From JANOZM01 sp031429355 (GTDB lineage: Bacteria; Pseudomonadota; Gammaproteobacteria; Burkholderiales; Burkholderiaceae_E), in contig JANOZM010000012.1 of the NCBI GenBank assembly GCA_031429355.1, positions 96,207-160,206 of the forward strand: a stretch of 64,000 nt of DNA, given 5' to 3'. Below, piece by piece: positions 32,754-41,681 of this stretch (position 1 is the stretch's first letter; each line of letters starts with the position of its first letter). Position numbers and translations under genes: made by a program. The notes beneath the pieces were generated by a model. It did no database searches. It worked only from the letters and a program-made list of their open reading frames with translations, and was not told the origin of the DNA.

Positions 32754-33983
32754 ATGAATTTTGAGAAAACAAAAGCGCCTCGCACGATCGTATTTGTATC
32801 GGCATTGATCGTCGCGATTCCTTCCAATGCGCAGCCGACCGCGCCGCCTGGCTGGAAGTTAAGCACCTCCAACTCCCAAAACATCACCTACGTCACTATT
32901 GGTAGTGAAAACGCAATTATTTCTCTGACGCCGCCGTTGCCAATCAATTCGCTGGATTTAATTGTTACCCGCGCCGGTAATTTAAGAGCGAATCCCAATT
33001 GCGGAAGCCCAATAGTTGAAAAAGCCTCTCAAATTACCGGCCTTCAAGCCAAGTTAATCCCAATGACGGTCGGCGCGAAATACCAATGTAGTGTGATCGC
33101 GATGATGCGAGACGACGGGCAAGGGCAGGTGATCGTTATGGCATCACAGCCTAGTTTTGATCACGCTCTACAAACTGAAGCAACTGCTATCACAATTGCA
33201 AAACAATTAGCGAGCAGCCAAAGTAATACTGTCCCTCATGGTAATGCCCAAGCAAATAATCGTAGCGCTACAAAATCTAATGCTTCTTCCGCTATTGAAG
33301 CTGGCAAAGCCAACGATGTTGCGATGGCATTACAGACCTTGGTTCCGTTGCTCGATAAAAATGGCGAAACAGGCATAGGCATTAAGCCTTCGGACATTGA
33401 CTCGATACGTTTCGATATGTTCGACGTTACATCGATACGCCCGCTTGTTTTGCTCAAAAGTAAAATCGTTTGCGATTGCGCTGAATTTAATTTCGATGAA
33501 CTAAACCTTGCGGCCGTGGCGCGTAAAACGCCCAACGATATTGGGCAATGGCGAGTTGATGGCAGCGGAAAAATTCAAATTAAATGGACCAAAAGCAAAG
33601 ATTGGTCAGGGCTTTCCTTTCCAAATTCTAAAGGCAAACCCCTAGGCGATAATTGGAAAGGTAGTGGCACTTATAAACGCATATCGAGTTCTGGATACGG
33701 CATGGCTGGGGGTGATAACTCGGCATCGACTTTTGTAAGCACAATGCTAACTTTTTCGCCGGATGGCCGTTTTAGCGAAGGTAATACGGTTAGCTCTACT
33801 GTCGAAAGCGGGGGTAATCGAACATTTGCGGGAGGCCAGTCAGCAGCAAAAAGTGGTCGCTATAAAGTGGAAGGCTGGACTCTTGTGCTGACCTACGACA
33901 ATGGAAAAGTCGAAAAATCATCTGCCATTATTGACAGTGAACCGAGCACGATTTGGTTGGCTGGTAAAGGGTATGTTCGTTAA
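32754..33983 (+). CDS. Secreted protein of unknown function
   Basis: A 409-residue exported protein with a signal peptide ending near IPSNAQP. The mature part begins with a beta-rich domain holding two cysteines (about residues 30-155), then a Ser/Asn/Ala linker (155-185), then a C-terminal beta domain with repeated lipocalin-like or META-like strands (WKGSGTYKRISSSG, FSPDGRFSEGN, SGRYKVEGWTLVLTYDNGK), typical of proteins that end in a beta-barrel of about 110 residues. I do not recognise the full-length family. Its divergence from the cbb3 operon may be coincidental. Confidence 0.65.
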   Translation: MNFEKTKAPRTIVFVSALIVAIPSNAQPTAPPGWKLSTSNSQNITYVTIGSENAIISLTPPLPINSLDLIVTRAGNLRANPNCGSPIVEKASQITGLQAKLIPMTVGAKYQCSVIAMMRDDGQGQVIVMASQPSFDHALQTEATAITIAKQLASSQSNTVPHGNAQANNRSATKSNASSAIEAGKANDVAMALQTLVPLLDKNGETGIGIKPSDIDSIRFDMFDVTSIRPLVLLKSKIVCDCAEFNFDELNLAAVARKTPNDIGQWRVDGSGKIQIKWTKSKDWSGLSFPNSKGKPLGDNWKGSGTYKRISSSGYGMAGGDNSASTFVSTMLTFSPDGRFSEGNTVSSTVESGGNRTFAGGQSAAKSGRYKVEGWTLVLTYDNGKVEKSSAIIDSEPSTIWLAGKGYVR

Positions 33984-34196
33984 AGCTTTGGAACGGGGGC
34001 GATATTACGTCGTAGCAACCTAGTTCAATGCCCAGCGGCTTAGAAGCCACTGAACAAATCAACGATTCAACTCTGTTTTACGCTGTTTGCAACTGAATTG
34101 TCAAAGAAACTCATGGTGCAAACAGCGTGCCGTGAAGTGTTTTTTACAAAACCAATCAATGGTCTGCATCCGACGATCTTCAGGAAGTTGTGCCAA

Positions 34197-34523
34197 CTAA
34201 GCTACGTTTGCACCAACAATCGCAGCCATTTGCATCATGTCGACAGTTTCGCCGACTTTAATACCAGTGAGGTCGGTCAATTTGCCGGACTTACTAGTTG
34301 ATTTGGTATTTTTAAAAATCGGCAGTAGCTTGGCATCAGTCACAATGTACTTACCCGCGTTTTCAGGCTTACCATTTACAGTTTTAGTCTGTAATTTGTT
34401 AGCCTTAATGTAATCCCAAATTTTCTTAGTAATTTCTGTCCGTGGAAGTTCGCTTGCACCAACCAGCGCTGCTAGATCACTTTTCATTTTTACGGGTGTA
34501 CTTAAACCTTTTGCTTCAGTCAT
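34197..34523 (-). CDS. SWIB/MDM2 domain protein
   Basis: A 108-residue protein that is mostly a SWIB/MDM2 domain: LAALVGASELPRTEITKKIW, DYIKANKLQ, then a basic insertion and AKLLPIFK. Bacterial SWIB proteins occur in chlamydiae and scattered proteobacteria; their role is not settled, with DNA-topology or chromatin-like functions proposed. The usual domain is kept, with an odd C-terminal tail (LTDLTGIKVGETVDMMQMAA). CAGGA precedes the ATG. It stands alone. Confidence 0.85.
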   Translation of the reverse strand: MTEAKGLSTPVKMKSDLAALVGASELPRTEITKKIWDYIKANKLQTKTVNGKPENAGKYIVTDAKLLPIFKNTKSTSKSGKLTDLTGIKVGETVDMMQMAAIVGANVA

Positions 34524-34950
34524 TTTGAATTCCTGTTTGATTAATTTGGGTATTGTGGGCTAGATGGCTAGGGCAGTCGATTACTCGATTCTTGTGCCTG
34601 ATTTTAGTGCCTGATTCTAGTGCCTAATAACTATCCGAGTCGACCCATAACAAATGACGAGCACGGTTAGCGTAAAAGACCCCGCAACCCGTAATGATAC
34701 CTGCATCCTTAAATCCAGCGTGGTGCTTAGCGGATTTGATCCCTAGTGTTTGCAGAGATCACGCCAATTTTCGCCCAGAACCCTTCAAAACCGCCTTCTA
34801 TAAGCACTGTGACGCGTAAGCCAACCTCAGAATACAAAAACTAACGTAGCTCTCGTAAGTCGCTCTGCAGATCGAACATCACTTTTGGGTCGCCTTTCGG
34901 CGTTTTTGAGGAGGGCGAGTATCGTGCTTTGGTAAAATGCCTATTCGTAG
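34524..34950. other. Intergenic, with one small terminator-like hairpin
   Basis: No convincing gene. CGCC-TTTC-GGCG (34891-34902) followed by TTTTT is terminator-like on the plus strand, but no plus-strand gene ends just before it, which suggests a decayed gene upstream of the adjacent pseudogene. A repeated TGATT(T/C)TAGTGCC motif appears near 34600-34625. Confidence 0.4.
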
Positions 34951-35346
34951 TTTTTTGAAGCAATAAGATCTCATGATTATCCTGAGGCGCTGGATATTCT
35001 GATGCAGATTCTCGGACCAGAAAACACCCAAGAAACGGGAATGTTTACCAATTTTTACTGGCTGATGCCCGTCGGAAAATTTATCGAAAAGTACGGACTC
35101 GATCACTTTAGCGTGTCAATAAAAGCCATCGAGAAAGTCACCAAACGAAACACCGGTGAATACGCGATACGACCTTGACAGTATCCCGATAGAACATTAA
35201 CGGTATGTAAAAAGTGGGCGCAAAGTAAGAACTTTCATCTTCGCCGTCTAGCTACAGAAGGTTTACGCCCTAAACTTCCTTGGGCACCAAAGCTCGAAAT
35301 ATGGAATTTAAATCCGAAACCAGTTTTTGCAACATTGGAAATTTGA
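34951..35346 (+). pseudogene. DNA-alkylation-repeat protein remnant with an in-frame stop
   Basis: One frame reads HDYPEALDILMQILGPEN, then FYWLMPVGKFIEKYGLDHFS, KAIEKVTKRNTGEYAIRP, a TGA at 35176-35178, and continues in the same frame with WAQSKNFHLRRLATEGLRP, LPWAPKLEIWNLNP, ending at TGA 35344-35346. This is the HEAT-like core of DNA alkylation repeat proteins (AlkC/AlkD-like DNA glycosylases for alkylated bases), where RP...VRRLASEG-x-RP-x-LPWA is a family pattern. The N-terminal part is lost (TAG at 34948) and the C-terminal repeats are missing, so the gene is broken at three points. Confidence 0.75.
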
Positions 35347-35400
35347 ATGTGCCCAGCTGCGTACTTAGTTACGATTAACTAGTACGCAACGGGCGAGTAC

Positions 35401-35979
35401 TTAAGTGCGGCGGCGCATTGCACTGACGCCAAGCAAACCTAACCCAAGTAACGCTAACGAACCTGGTACAGGCACTTGTCCAGAGCTGCTGCTTGTTGAA
35501 TAAAGGAAAATGTTTGACGATCCGCCGCCAGCTGTTCTGAGCGGGTTGTTGGCTGGAAAAGTAAATGTATTGCCATCCAAACCGGTTAGGTTGTCCCAGA
35601 AATAAAAGGCTGTATCGTTTCCACCCCAATGAATGCCGATCACTACGTCGCCTACTAAACTCACTGCACTCAGATAGCTTGAAGCTCCACTTAAAGGTGA
35701 GCCGATAGCGATTGCTCCGGTGATATTGCCGGTGTACGCGGCACCAAATGCAGCGACGGCCATTGCCTGAATTTCAGCGGCTCGTGATGCACTTCCGTTG
35801 TTAGCGTTACCAGAGAAGAACCCAATACAATTGTCTGCCGAGTTTGTTCCGATTTTGACTGATGCCGTACTCGGCGCGCAATTGTTGGCAGAATCGGCAA
35901 TTACAAGCGCATTGGCTCCGGTTGCTGTTGTGGCGGCTATGCCGAAGGCTACCAAGCCTGTTTTGAAACTGAGTGACAT
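35401..35979 (-). CDS. PEP-CTERM sorting-domain protein
   Basis: A 192-residue exported protein with a signal peptide (FKTGLVAFGIAATTATGANA) and a C-terminal PEP-CTERM tail: VPVPGSLALLGLGLLGVS and the basic end MRRRT. Two cysteines lie near the start of the mature part (NNCAPST, DNCIGFF). The body is Gly/Ala/Ser/Asn-rich without catalytic motifs. GAGGATT precedes the ATG at a good distance. Function unknown; likely exopolysaccharide-associated and sorted by an exosortase encoded elsewhere. Confidence 0.9.
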   Translation of the reverse strand: MSLSFKTGLVAFGIAATTATGANALVIADSANNCAPSTASVKIGTNSADNCIGFFSGNANNGSASRAAEIQAMAVAAFGAAYTGNITGAIAIGSPLSGASSYLSAVSLVGDVVIGIHWGGNDTAFYFWDNLTGLDGNTFTFPANNPLRTAGGGSSNIFLYSTSSSSGQVPVPGSLALLGLGLLGVSAMRRRT

Positions 35980-36599
35980 TTTTAATCCTCGAAATTAAGT
36001 TGCTAAAAACAATCGGTTAGAAGGTCTATGACCGCATGATCACAGGCTAGGTGAGGTGGTTATGCAATTATTGAGCCATCTTTTTAAGTGATTGAAATTA
36101 TTGAATTAAATCGAGTTACCGTAGAATTGACTTGAGAGTTTCCTGCAATCTCGTAAACAAGCGCGACAAACCTTTTTAAAAAACGGAATTGAAAAAACAA
36201 AACATCATTAAAATTGATGAGAGTTTTCCGTTTCGGTGAAAATAATGCAGTTCCAGAGTAAAGTTCTTTCATTATTTTTAATGAAGTTGTCACTTAATTG
36301 CTCGGTGCGCAAAGACCAAAGCTGTAAAAAATATCGACGTTTGATATGCAAGCATTCGCTAATTAGGAGCCGAAAGGCCGTTTTATTTTGCCCGTAAATT
36401 AACCTTCAGGCACATTGATTTGTTTTCAACGCGATTAGATTGATCACAAGAGACGGCCTCTTTGATTGGTTGGGGTTGTCTCAGCACTAACGTTAGTTAG
36501 TCTTCCTAATCTTGGGGTTGCCCAAGCGCGTACCCGATGTAATACTCAAAAATTACGGTCAGTTTCGTCGCGATCGTTCAGAGGGGAGGCGCACCCAGC
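35980..36599. other. Long AT-rich intergenic region
   Basis: About 620 bases between a PEP-CTERM gene (minus) and a large LuxR-type regulator (plus). A minus-strand frame of 69 codons at 36084-36293 has no family features. The composition is noticeably AT-rich up to about 36300. GAGGGGAGG just before 36600 is the ribosome-binding region of the regulator. I see no tRNA-like or repeat structure. Confidence 0.35.
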
Positions 36600-39377
36600 A
36601 TGAAACCAATCCGTACTCACCTGCTAGAACGCGATTTCGCTATTGCAGAGCTGCATACGGCCGCTCAAAACGTACGTCTTAATGGCGGTCGTACGGTCGT
36701 AGTATGTGGCGAGGCAGGCATTGGAAAAACAAGCCTGTTACGTGCGTGGGTCGAAACCACGCCTGCTAACAATCTCGCGTTTCGTTGGGGTGGTTGTGAA
36801 GCGCTATTTACGCCCCGACCTTTAGGTCCAGTTTTTGATCTAGCGGCACAGTTAGATCACAATGTTCGCGTCGCGGTGCGGGACCATAAATCGTCAAGCG
36901 ACGTCTTTTCAGCTTTTGCCAATTGGTTGGCGGATCACACGTTTCACCAAAATGCTCGGGTTAATGAGTCTGTACTGGAAGTGTTGATCATTGAGGACGT
37001 GCATTGGGCAGACCACTTAACGCTTGATTTTTTGAAATTCATGAGTCGGCGGGTTCAACGATCTTATGTGCTGCTGATACTCACGTTTCGTGACGACGAG
37101 GTGGATGCCATGCATCCGCTTACTCAGGTGTTGGGGGAAGTTCCCGCTACGAATTGCACTACCATTAAACTAAAACCGCTCAGCGAAATCAGCCTCGCAA
37201 GTTTATCCGGCTACGATGCACATCGGTTGCGCGAATTGGCTAGCGTAAGCGGTGGTAACCCATTTTTCGTAACCGAATTAATTGCAGCGCAGATGGGCAA
37301 CGTTAGTCAACAAATCGGTGGCTCAAGTACTGTAAAGTTAAGTATGCCAATGAGTACAACGGCTGCTGTGATGGCGCGGGTGCAACGTCTCAATGTAAAT
37401 GCTTTAGAGGTTTTGGAGGTCGCGTCACTCGTGCCGGGTTCTGTTGAGCTGCGCTTGCTTAGTGCATTAATAAGCGAATCGTCGAGCGCGTCTATTGACG
37501 AATGTGTTCAGCGCGGACTTTTAAACTGGGCTGGACGAGGCTTAGCTTTTCGACACGAGCTAGCGCGCCTAGCACTTGAGGGGCAAATACCGCCGACCAA
37601 GCGCCGCGCGATGCATTCTCGATTATTAGTTTCTCTGACTGCATTAGAACCGCAGGCTATTGATCGGCTCGCTTACCACGCTGCACGCGCCGAAGACGTC
37701 GACGCGGTGCTTGATTTGGCACCCAGAGCGGCTACGAGAGCAAGGGCTTTGGGGGGGCATCGCGAAGCCGAGGCTCACTACCGCGTTGCGCTTGAAGTCT
37801 TAGAGGGCAAAGATAGTGTTACCAACCAAAGCTCATTCATCGCCCAAAAAAATACGTCAATCCCAAAATTGGAACGTGCTGAATTACTTCAAGGCTGGGT
37901 GGGCGAGAGCCAAATTTTAGGTCGAGTTGATAGTAAGGTCGAAGCTGCGATTCGAAACGCAGTTCAATTGCGTCGTGAATTAAATGAGCCGATACATTTG
38001 GGTAAAGCGCTGATGGAACTGTCCGAAGTATTGAGCTTGCTAAACCAACGCGAGGCAAGTAACACCGCTTTGGACGATGCACAATTTGTATTAGAACAAG
38101 CCCCGGCAAACGCCGAACTCGCACGTGTGTATAGCCAACGCTCGGCATTTTATATGTTGCAAAACAAATGGGAATTAGCCGAAAGATGGGGGCGACGGGC
38201 AATTGCTTTGGCCCGGCAGTTTAATGCGTTTCAAACAGAAGCGCATGCATTAAACAGCATCGGTTCTGCGATGCTCGATGACGCGCAAGATCGTGGTTAC
38301 AACCTGATTATGCAAAGCCTGCAAATCGCGTTACGTCATGAATTGCGCAGCGACGCTGCGCGCGCTTACCTTAATTTTAGTGAGGCTTGCATTCGTAATC
38401 GCGATTTAGCGCGAGCCCAGCCAATGCTCAATGAGGGTCTAAAGTTCGTACAAAACTATGACCTTGATAAATACTATGCTGTGTTACTAAGTATGCAATC
38501 AAACGTCCATCAAATGCATGGCCGTTTAGACGAGGCCGTACAAGTTGCCAAAAGTGCACTAGTCAATAGCGCCCTAGCAACGCCATTACGTAATGGACCT
38601 AATACGGTTTTAGGTACGGTTATTTTGCAACAAGATTTAGCCACCGGCAGAGACTTACTACAACAAGTTTGGAGCAACGTTTTGCCCAATGCACAACCTG
38701 ACTTTGTTGCACCTGCTGCCATTGGAATAGCCGAGGGCGCATGGTTAGCAGGGGACTTAAACGCCTGCTTGGATGTGGTGAAGCTAACGATGTCTGTGTG
38801 TCGTAAATTGACTGCTTGGGATTTTGGCGAGTTGGCCGTATGGTTTCATCGTGCTGGGGGTGATCCTTCGCAATTTGGGGATCGTAAAATTGCTCCACCA
38901 TGCCTAAATGAAATTGAAGGTCGCCTTGAGGAGGCTGCAAGTCAGTGGCGGGATATGGGTATGCCTCGGCACGAAGCTTATGTTTTAATCAGGATGGATC
39001 CTCAACAGCATCCGGACGCTTTGAATCACGCAATTGAGCGTTTGGATTATATTGGGGCTGTTGGATCTGCCGCATTTGCGCGCAAATTGGCGCGACAACA
39101 TTCGCGCGCTGGGGTAAAGGGGATCAAAGTGGGTCCGCATGCGGCCTCTCGAAAAAACCCATTTGGTCTAACGCCACGCGAGCTTGAAATCGCAACCTTA
39201 ATCATTGACGGTTACAGTAACCAACGCATTGCAGAAGTGTTCTCTCGGTCTACTCGAACGGTAGAGCACCAAGTATCTGCACTGCTTGGTAAATTAGGAC
39301 TAACACAGCGCTCAGCCGTAGCTCAATTACCTAGCTTGCAACATTGGCTAACGGAAAATAGAGCCCTTGAAAAATAG
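36600..39377 (+). CDS. Large ATP-binding LuxR-type regulator (LAL/MalT-like)
   Basis: A 925-residue regulator. Residues about 10-250 form an AAA/STAND ATPase with Walker A CGEAGIGKTSLL (K43) and Walker B VLIIEDVHWAD, plus FVTELIAAQ typical of LAL proteins. A long helical repeat region (about 300-830, TPR-like) follows. The C-terminal HTH is GLTPRELEIATLIIDGYSNQ with RSTRTVEHQVSALLGKLGL. Such regulators couple ligand and ATP binding to transcription. An alpha/beta hydrolase gene starts 100 bases downstream in the same direction and may be its target. Confidence 0.9.
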   Translation: MKPIRTHLLERDFAIAELHTAAQNVRLNGGRTVVVCGEAGIGKTSLLRAWVETTPANNLAFRWGGCEALFTPRPLGPVFDLAAQLDHNVRVAVRDHKSSSDVFSAFANWLADHTFHQNARVNESVLEVLIIEDVHWADHLTLDFLKFMSRRVQRSYVLLILTFRDDEVDAMHPLTQVLGEVPATNCTTIKLKPLSEISLASLSGYDAHRLRELASVSGGNPFFVTELIAAQMGNVSQQIGGSSTVKLSMPMSTTAAVMARVQRLNVNALEVLEVASLVPGSVELRLLSALISESSSASIDECVQRGLLNWAGRGLAFRHELARLALEGQIPPTKRRAMHSRLLVSLTALEPQAIDRLAYHAARAEDVDAVLDLAPRAATRARALGGHREAEAHYRVALEVLEGKDSVTNQSSFIAQKNTSIPKLERAELLQGWVGESQILGRVDSKVEAAIRNAVQLRRELNEPIHLGKALMELSEVLSLLNQREASNTALDDAQFVLEQAPANAELARVYSQRSAFYMLQNKWELAERWGRRAIALARQFNAFQTEAHALNSIGSAMLDDAQDRGYNLIMQSLQIALRHELRSDAARAYLNFSEACIRNRDLARAQPMLNEGLKFVQNYDLDKYYAVLLSMQSNVHQMHGRLDEAVQVAKSALVNSALATPLRNGPNTVLGTVILQQDLATGRDLLQQVWSNVLPNAQPDFVAPAAIGIAEGAWLAGDLNACLDVVKLTMSVCRKLTAWDFGELAVWFHRAGGDPSQFGDRKIAPPCLNEIEGRLEEAASQWRDMGMPRHEAYVLIRMDPQQHPDALNHAIERLDYIGAVGSAAFARKLARQHSRAGVKGIKVGPHAASRKNPFGLTPRELEIATLIIDGYSNQRIAEVFSRSTRTVEHQVSALLGKLGLTQRSAVAQLPSLQHWLTENRALEK

Positions 39378-39437
39378 GTAATTCAGTCCTAAAAATAGGC
39401 AGTACTACCCTAGTTGTCGATAGACCACATCCATAGA

Positions 39438-39470
39438 CTTAGTCGGAGCTAATCTTTTAACCGAACTAAG
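39438..39470 (+). promoter_or_regulatory. Stem-loop overlapping the ribosome-binding site of the hydrolase gene
   Basis: CTTAGTCGG (39438-39446) pairs with CCGAACTAAG (39461-39470) with one bulge. The 3' arm includes part of the Shine-Dalgarno AAGG (39468-39471), 6 bases before ATG 39478. This could sequester the site in RNA, or be a DNA operator for the adjacent LuxR-type protein. Confidence 0.4.
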
Positions 39471-39477
39471 GTCTGTC

Positions 39478-40428
39478 ATGAACGCACTAGTGATTGCAAC
39501 AATCGCCGTATTTACAATACTTTTTGTCCTTGCGTTTGCTTACGCCTTAGTTGGGTTGGTCGTAGCCCACGTCATGACACGCGCTAAACGGATTGACCCC
39601 AATCGCAATCCATTGTGGGATCGTTATAACGACAACAGGATCAGCTTTCAACCGCGTTCGGGTCAGCTACGACTGAGTGGTTGGTTCTTAAAAGGTAACA
39701 TTACAAAACGCGTTATATTGATGATTCACGGCAAAGATTGCTGCCGTGGTCACGAAATGAATACCGACACGTTCGCGCTGGCTCATCGTTTTTTAGAAAG
39801 CGGTTTTAGTGTACTTATGATCGACCTGCGCGGCCACGGTCAAAGTCAAGGCGCTCGAATGACTTATGGCGTTCACGAAGCAAACGACGTGTTGGGAGCA
39901 ATCGATTGGTTGGTGCAACAAGGCTTCCAGCGGCAACACATCGGTTTGTTTGGAGCGTCGATGGGTGGGGCCAGTGCAATTGGGGCCATTAGCCAAGACT
40001 TGTTATCAACTCAGAAATCTATCGGCGCTCTAGTCACCGATAGTACCTACGCAGACTTTAATGCAGTGATGACTAAAAAGTTTAAGCGCCTCTCAGGCCT
40101 GCCAAACTTGTTTTTACCCGGAGCGGTAGCCGCAGCTGCATTACTAACTGGGGTTCGCTTACGAAATATTCGTCCGGCGCAAAATGCGTCGGCATTGTGC
40201 GGGCTACCCATGTTGGTTATTCACAGCAAAGGCGATCAGTTTGTTCCCGTAGAGCACGCTACATCGATAGCACAGTTTTCTGGTGCAACCCTGTGGCTTA
40301 CCGAAGGGGCCCATCATATGGCTTCGTATATTACGGACCCAATCGCCTATCAGAGTAAAGTGGTGACTTTCTATGAGCAACATTTAAAAATGTACAAGTT
40401 GCGCACAGAAAGTGTAGAGTTTGCGTAG
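39478..40428 (+). CDS. Membrane-anchored alpha/beta hydrolase
   Basis: A 316-residue hydrolase with an N-terminal membrane helix (about 4-30). The catalytic nucleophile elbow is GASMGGAS, the acid is likely the Asp in SKGDQFVP and the His is in TEGAHHMASYI, and the oxyanion region starts at MIHGKDCCRGHE. DLRGHGQSQG is a standard alpha/beta hydrolase block. Substrate unknown; the fold covers lipases, thioesterases and others. Spacing and the overlapping stem-loop suggest control with the LuxR-type gene upstream. Confidence 0.87.
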   Translation: MNALVIATIAVFTILFVLAFAYALVGLVVAHVMTRAKRIDPNRNPLWDRYNDNRISFQPRSGQLRLSGWFLKGNITKRVILMIHGKDCCRGHEMNTDTFALAHRFLESGFSVLMIDLRGHGQSQGARMTYGVHEANDVLGAIDWLVQQGFQRQHIGLFGASMGGASAIGAISQDLLSTQKSIGALVTDSTYADFNAVMTKKFKRLSGLPNLFLPGAVAAAALLTGVRLRNIRPAQNASALCGLPMLVIHSKGDQFVPVEHATSIAQFSGATLWLTEGAHHMASYITDPIAYQSKVVTFYEQHLKMYKLRTESVEFA

Positions 40429-40489
40429 TACGAAGCTAGGCTACCTTATTTTAAAGATGCCTACTTCTTCGGACAACTTATTCGAACAA

Positions 40490-41467
40490 CTAATCGGGTT
40501 GAATACCTGCCGTCTTAATAGTTTTTGCCCAAAATTCAGTTTCTTTTTGGACCAACACACCTAGCGCGGCGGGGTTCATATACCGCAACTCAATGCCGGA
40601 CTTGTCGGCACGTATTTTGGTTTCGGGTAAATCAAGGGCCGCCTTAATTTGGTCGCTTAACTTAGCAACAATATCTGCTGGAGTTGCTGCTGGTGCAAAA
40701 ATACCAACCCAAGCTTCTAACTCGAAACCCTTTAAACCCGCTTCATCAGTCGTTGGCACAGCAGGCAGACCTGGGTGACGACTTTTGCCCGCAACTGCCA
40801 GGCCCTTTAATTTGTTTTGCTGCACTTGTCCCATGACCGATGGCGGCGTTGTAATGAACACTTGCACTTGTCCAGACAATACGTCTTGCAATGCCGGACC
40901 TGAGCCACGGTACGGAATATGTACCATGCTAGTTTTTGTTTGCAATTTAAACATTTCGGTACCAATGTGCGATAGCGATCCGTTACCTTGACTTGCGTAG
41001 CTTAGTTTGCCTGGATTTACTTTGAGGTAAGCAATAAATTCTTTCAAACTATTGGCGGGCACCGAAGGGTGAACCGTAATTACATTGGTCGCAACAGTAA
41101 TTAATGCGACCGGCACAAAGTCTTTTTGAGCCCAAGGTAATTTGGGCGTTAGATTTGGGTTGCCTACGTGATAAGCCGAATACGAGTTAAGCAATGTATA
41201 GCCATCGGGTGTGGATTTAGCAACTGCTTGATACGCCACATTTCCGCTACCACCGCCACGGTTATCAACCACGATAGATTGTCCCGTTACTTTCATTAGA
41301 GCATCAGACAAAATTCGGGCCGAAGCATCAACAAAACCGCCGGGAGGATTGGGGACAATTAAGTTAATAGGCTTGTTGGGATAGTTCTGCGCGTAGGCTG
41401 TGCCTAGGGCGATTAGTGGAACGACAAATGCAATTGCTTTGACGATGCGTTGACTGTTTAGTTTCAT
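40490..41467 (-). CDS. Bug-family periplasmic substrate-binding protein
   Basis: A 325-residue exported receptor of the tripartite tricarboxylate (Bug) family. Signal peptide MKLNSQRIVKAIAFVVPLIA ends near TAYAQN. Family blocks: PINLIVPNPPGGFVDASARI, IVVDNRGGGSGNVAYQAVAK, KLSYASQGNGSLSHIGTEMF and MVHIPYRGSGPALQDVLSGQ. I chose ATG 41467 because AAAGGAATCTAATA just upstream is a good ribosome-binding site; an earlier frame start at 41530 lacks one. It is an orphan with no TctAB genes and no adjacent regulator. Confidence 0.93.
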   Translation of the reverse strand: MKLNSQRIVKAIAFVVPLIALGTAYAQNYPNKPINLIVPNPPGGFVDASARILSDALMKVTGQSIVVDNRGGGSGNVAYQAVAKSTPDGYTLLNSYSAYHVGNPNLTPKLPWAQKDFVPVALITVATNVITVHPSVPANSLKEFIAYLKVNPGKLSYASQGNGSLSHIGTEMFKLQTKTSMVHIPYRGSGPALQDVLSGQVQVFITTPPSVMGQVQQNKLKGLAVAGKSRHPGLPAVPTTDEAGLKGFELEAWVGIFAPAATPADIVAKLSDQIKAALDLPETKIRADKSGIELRYMNPAALGVLVQKETEFWAKTIKTAGIQPD

Positions 41468-41681
41468 TATTAGATTCCTTTGGATCGGCGAGTTTAAACG
41501 GTTGCACGTGAGTCGTGAACTCGCCTGCACAAAGATATCGACTAAAACAGGGTTAATTGTCCCGCAGTGTTGGACTGGCTTGCCGCAGTTGTGGGGCTCG
41601 TTGGTACTTGCTTTAAAGGGCTTGGTGCCAAAGGCGTTATTGACATTGGCGTTTAACGATGCGTGTGGCGCGGTAGCAAGG

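Noticed and set aside
35176..35178. TGA read as selenocysteine or tryptophan in the DNA-alkylation-repeat frame
   Set aside because: The rest of the gene is truncated at both ends and no selenocysteine insertion element is visible, so decay is simpler.
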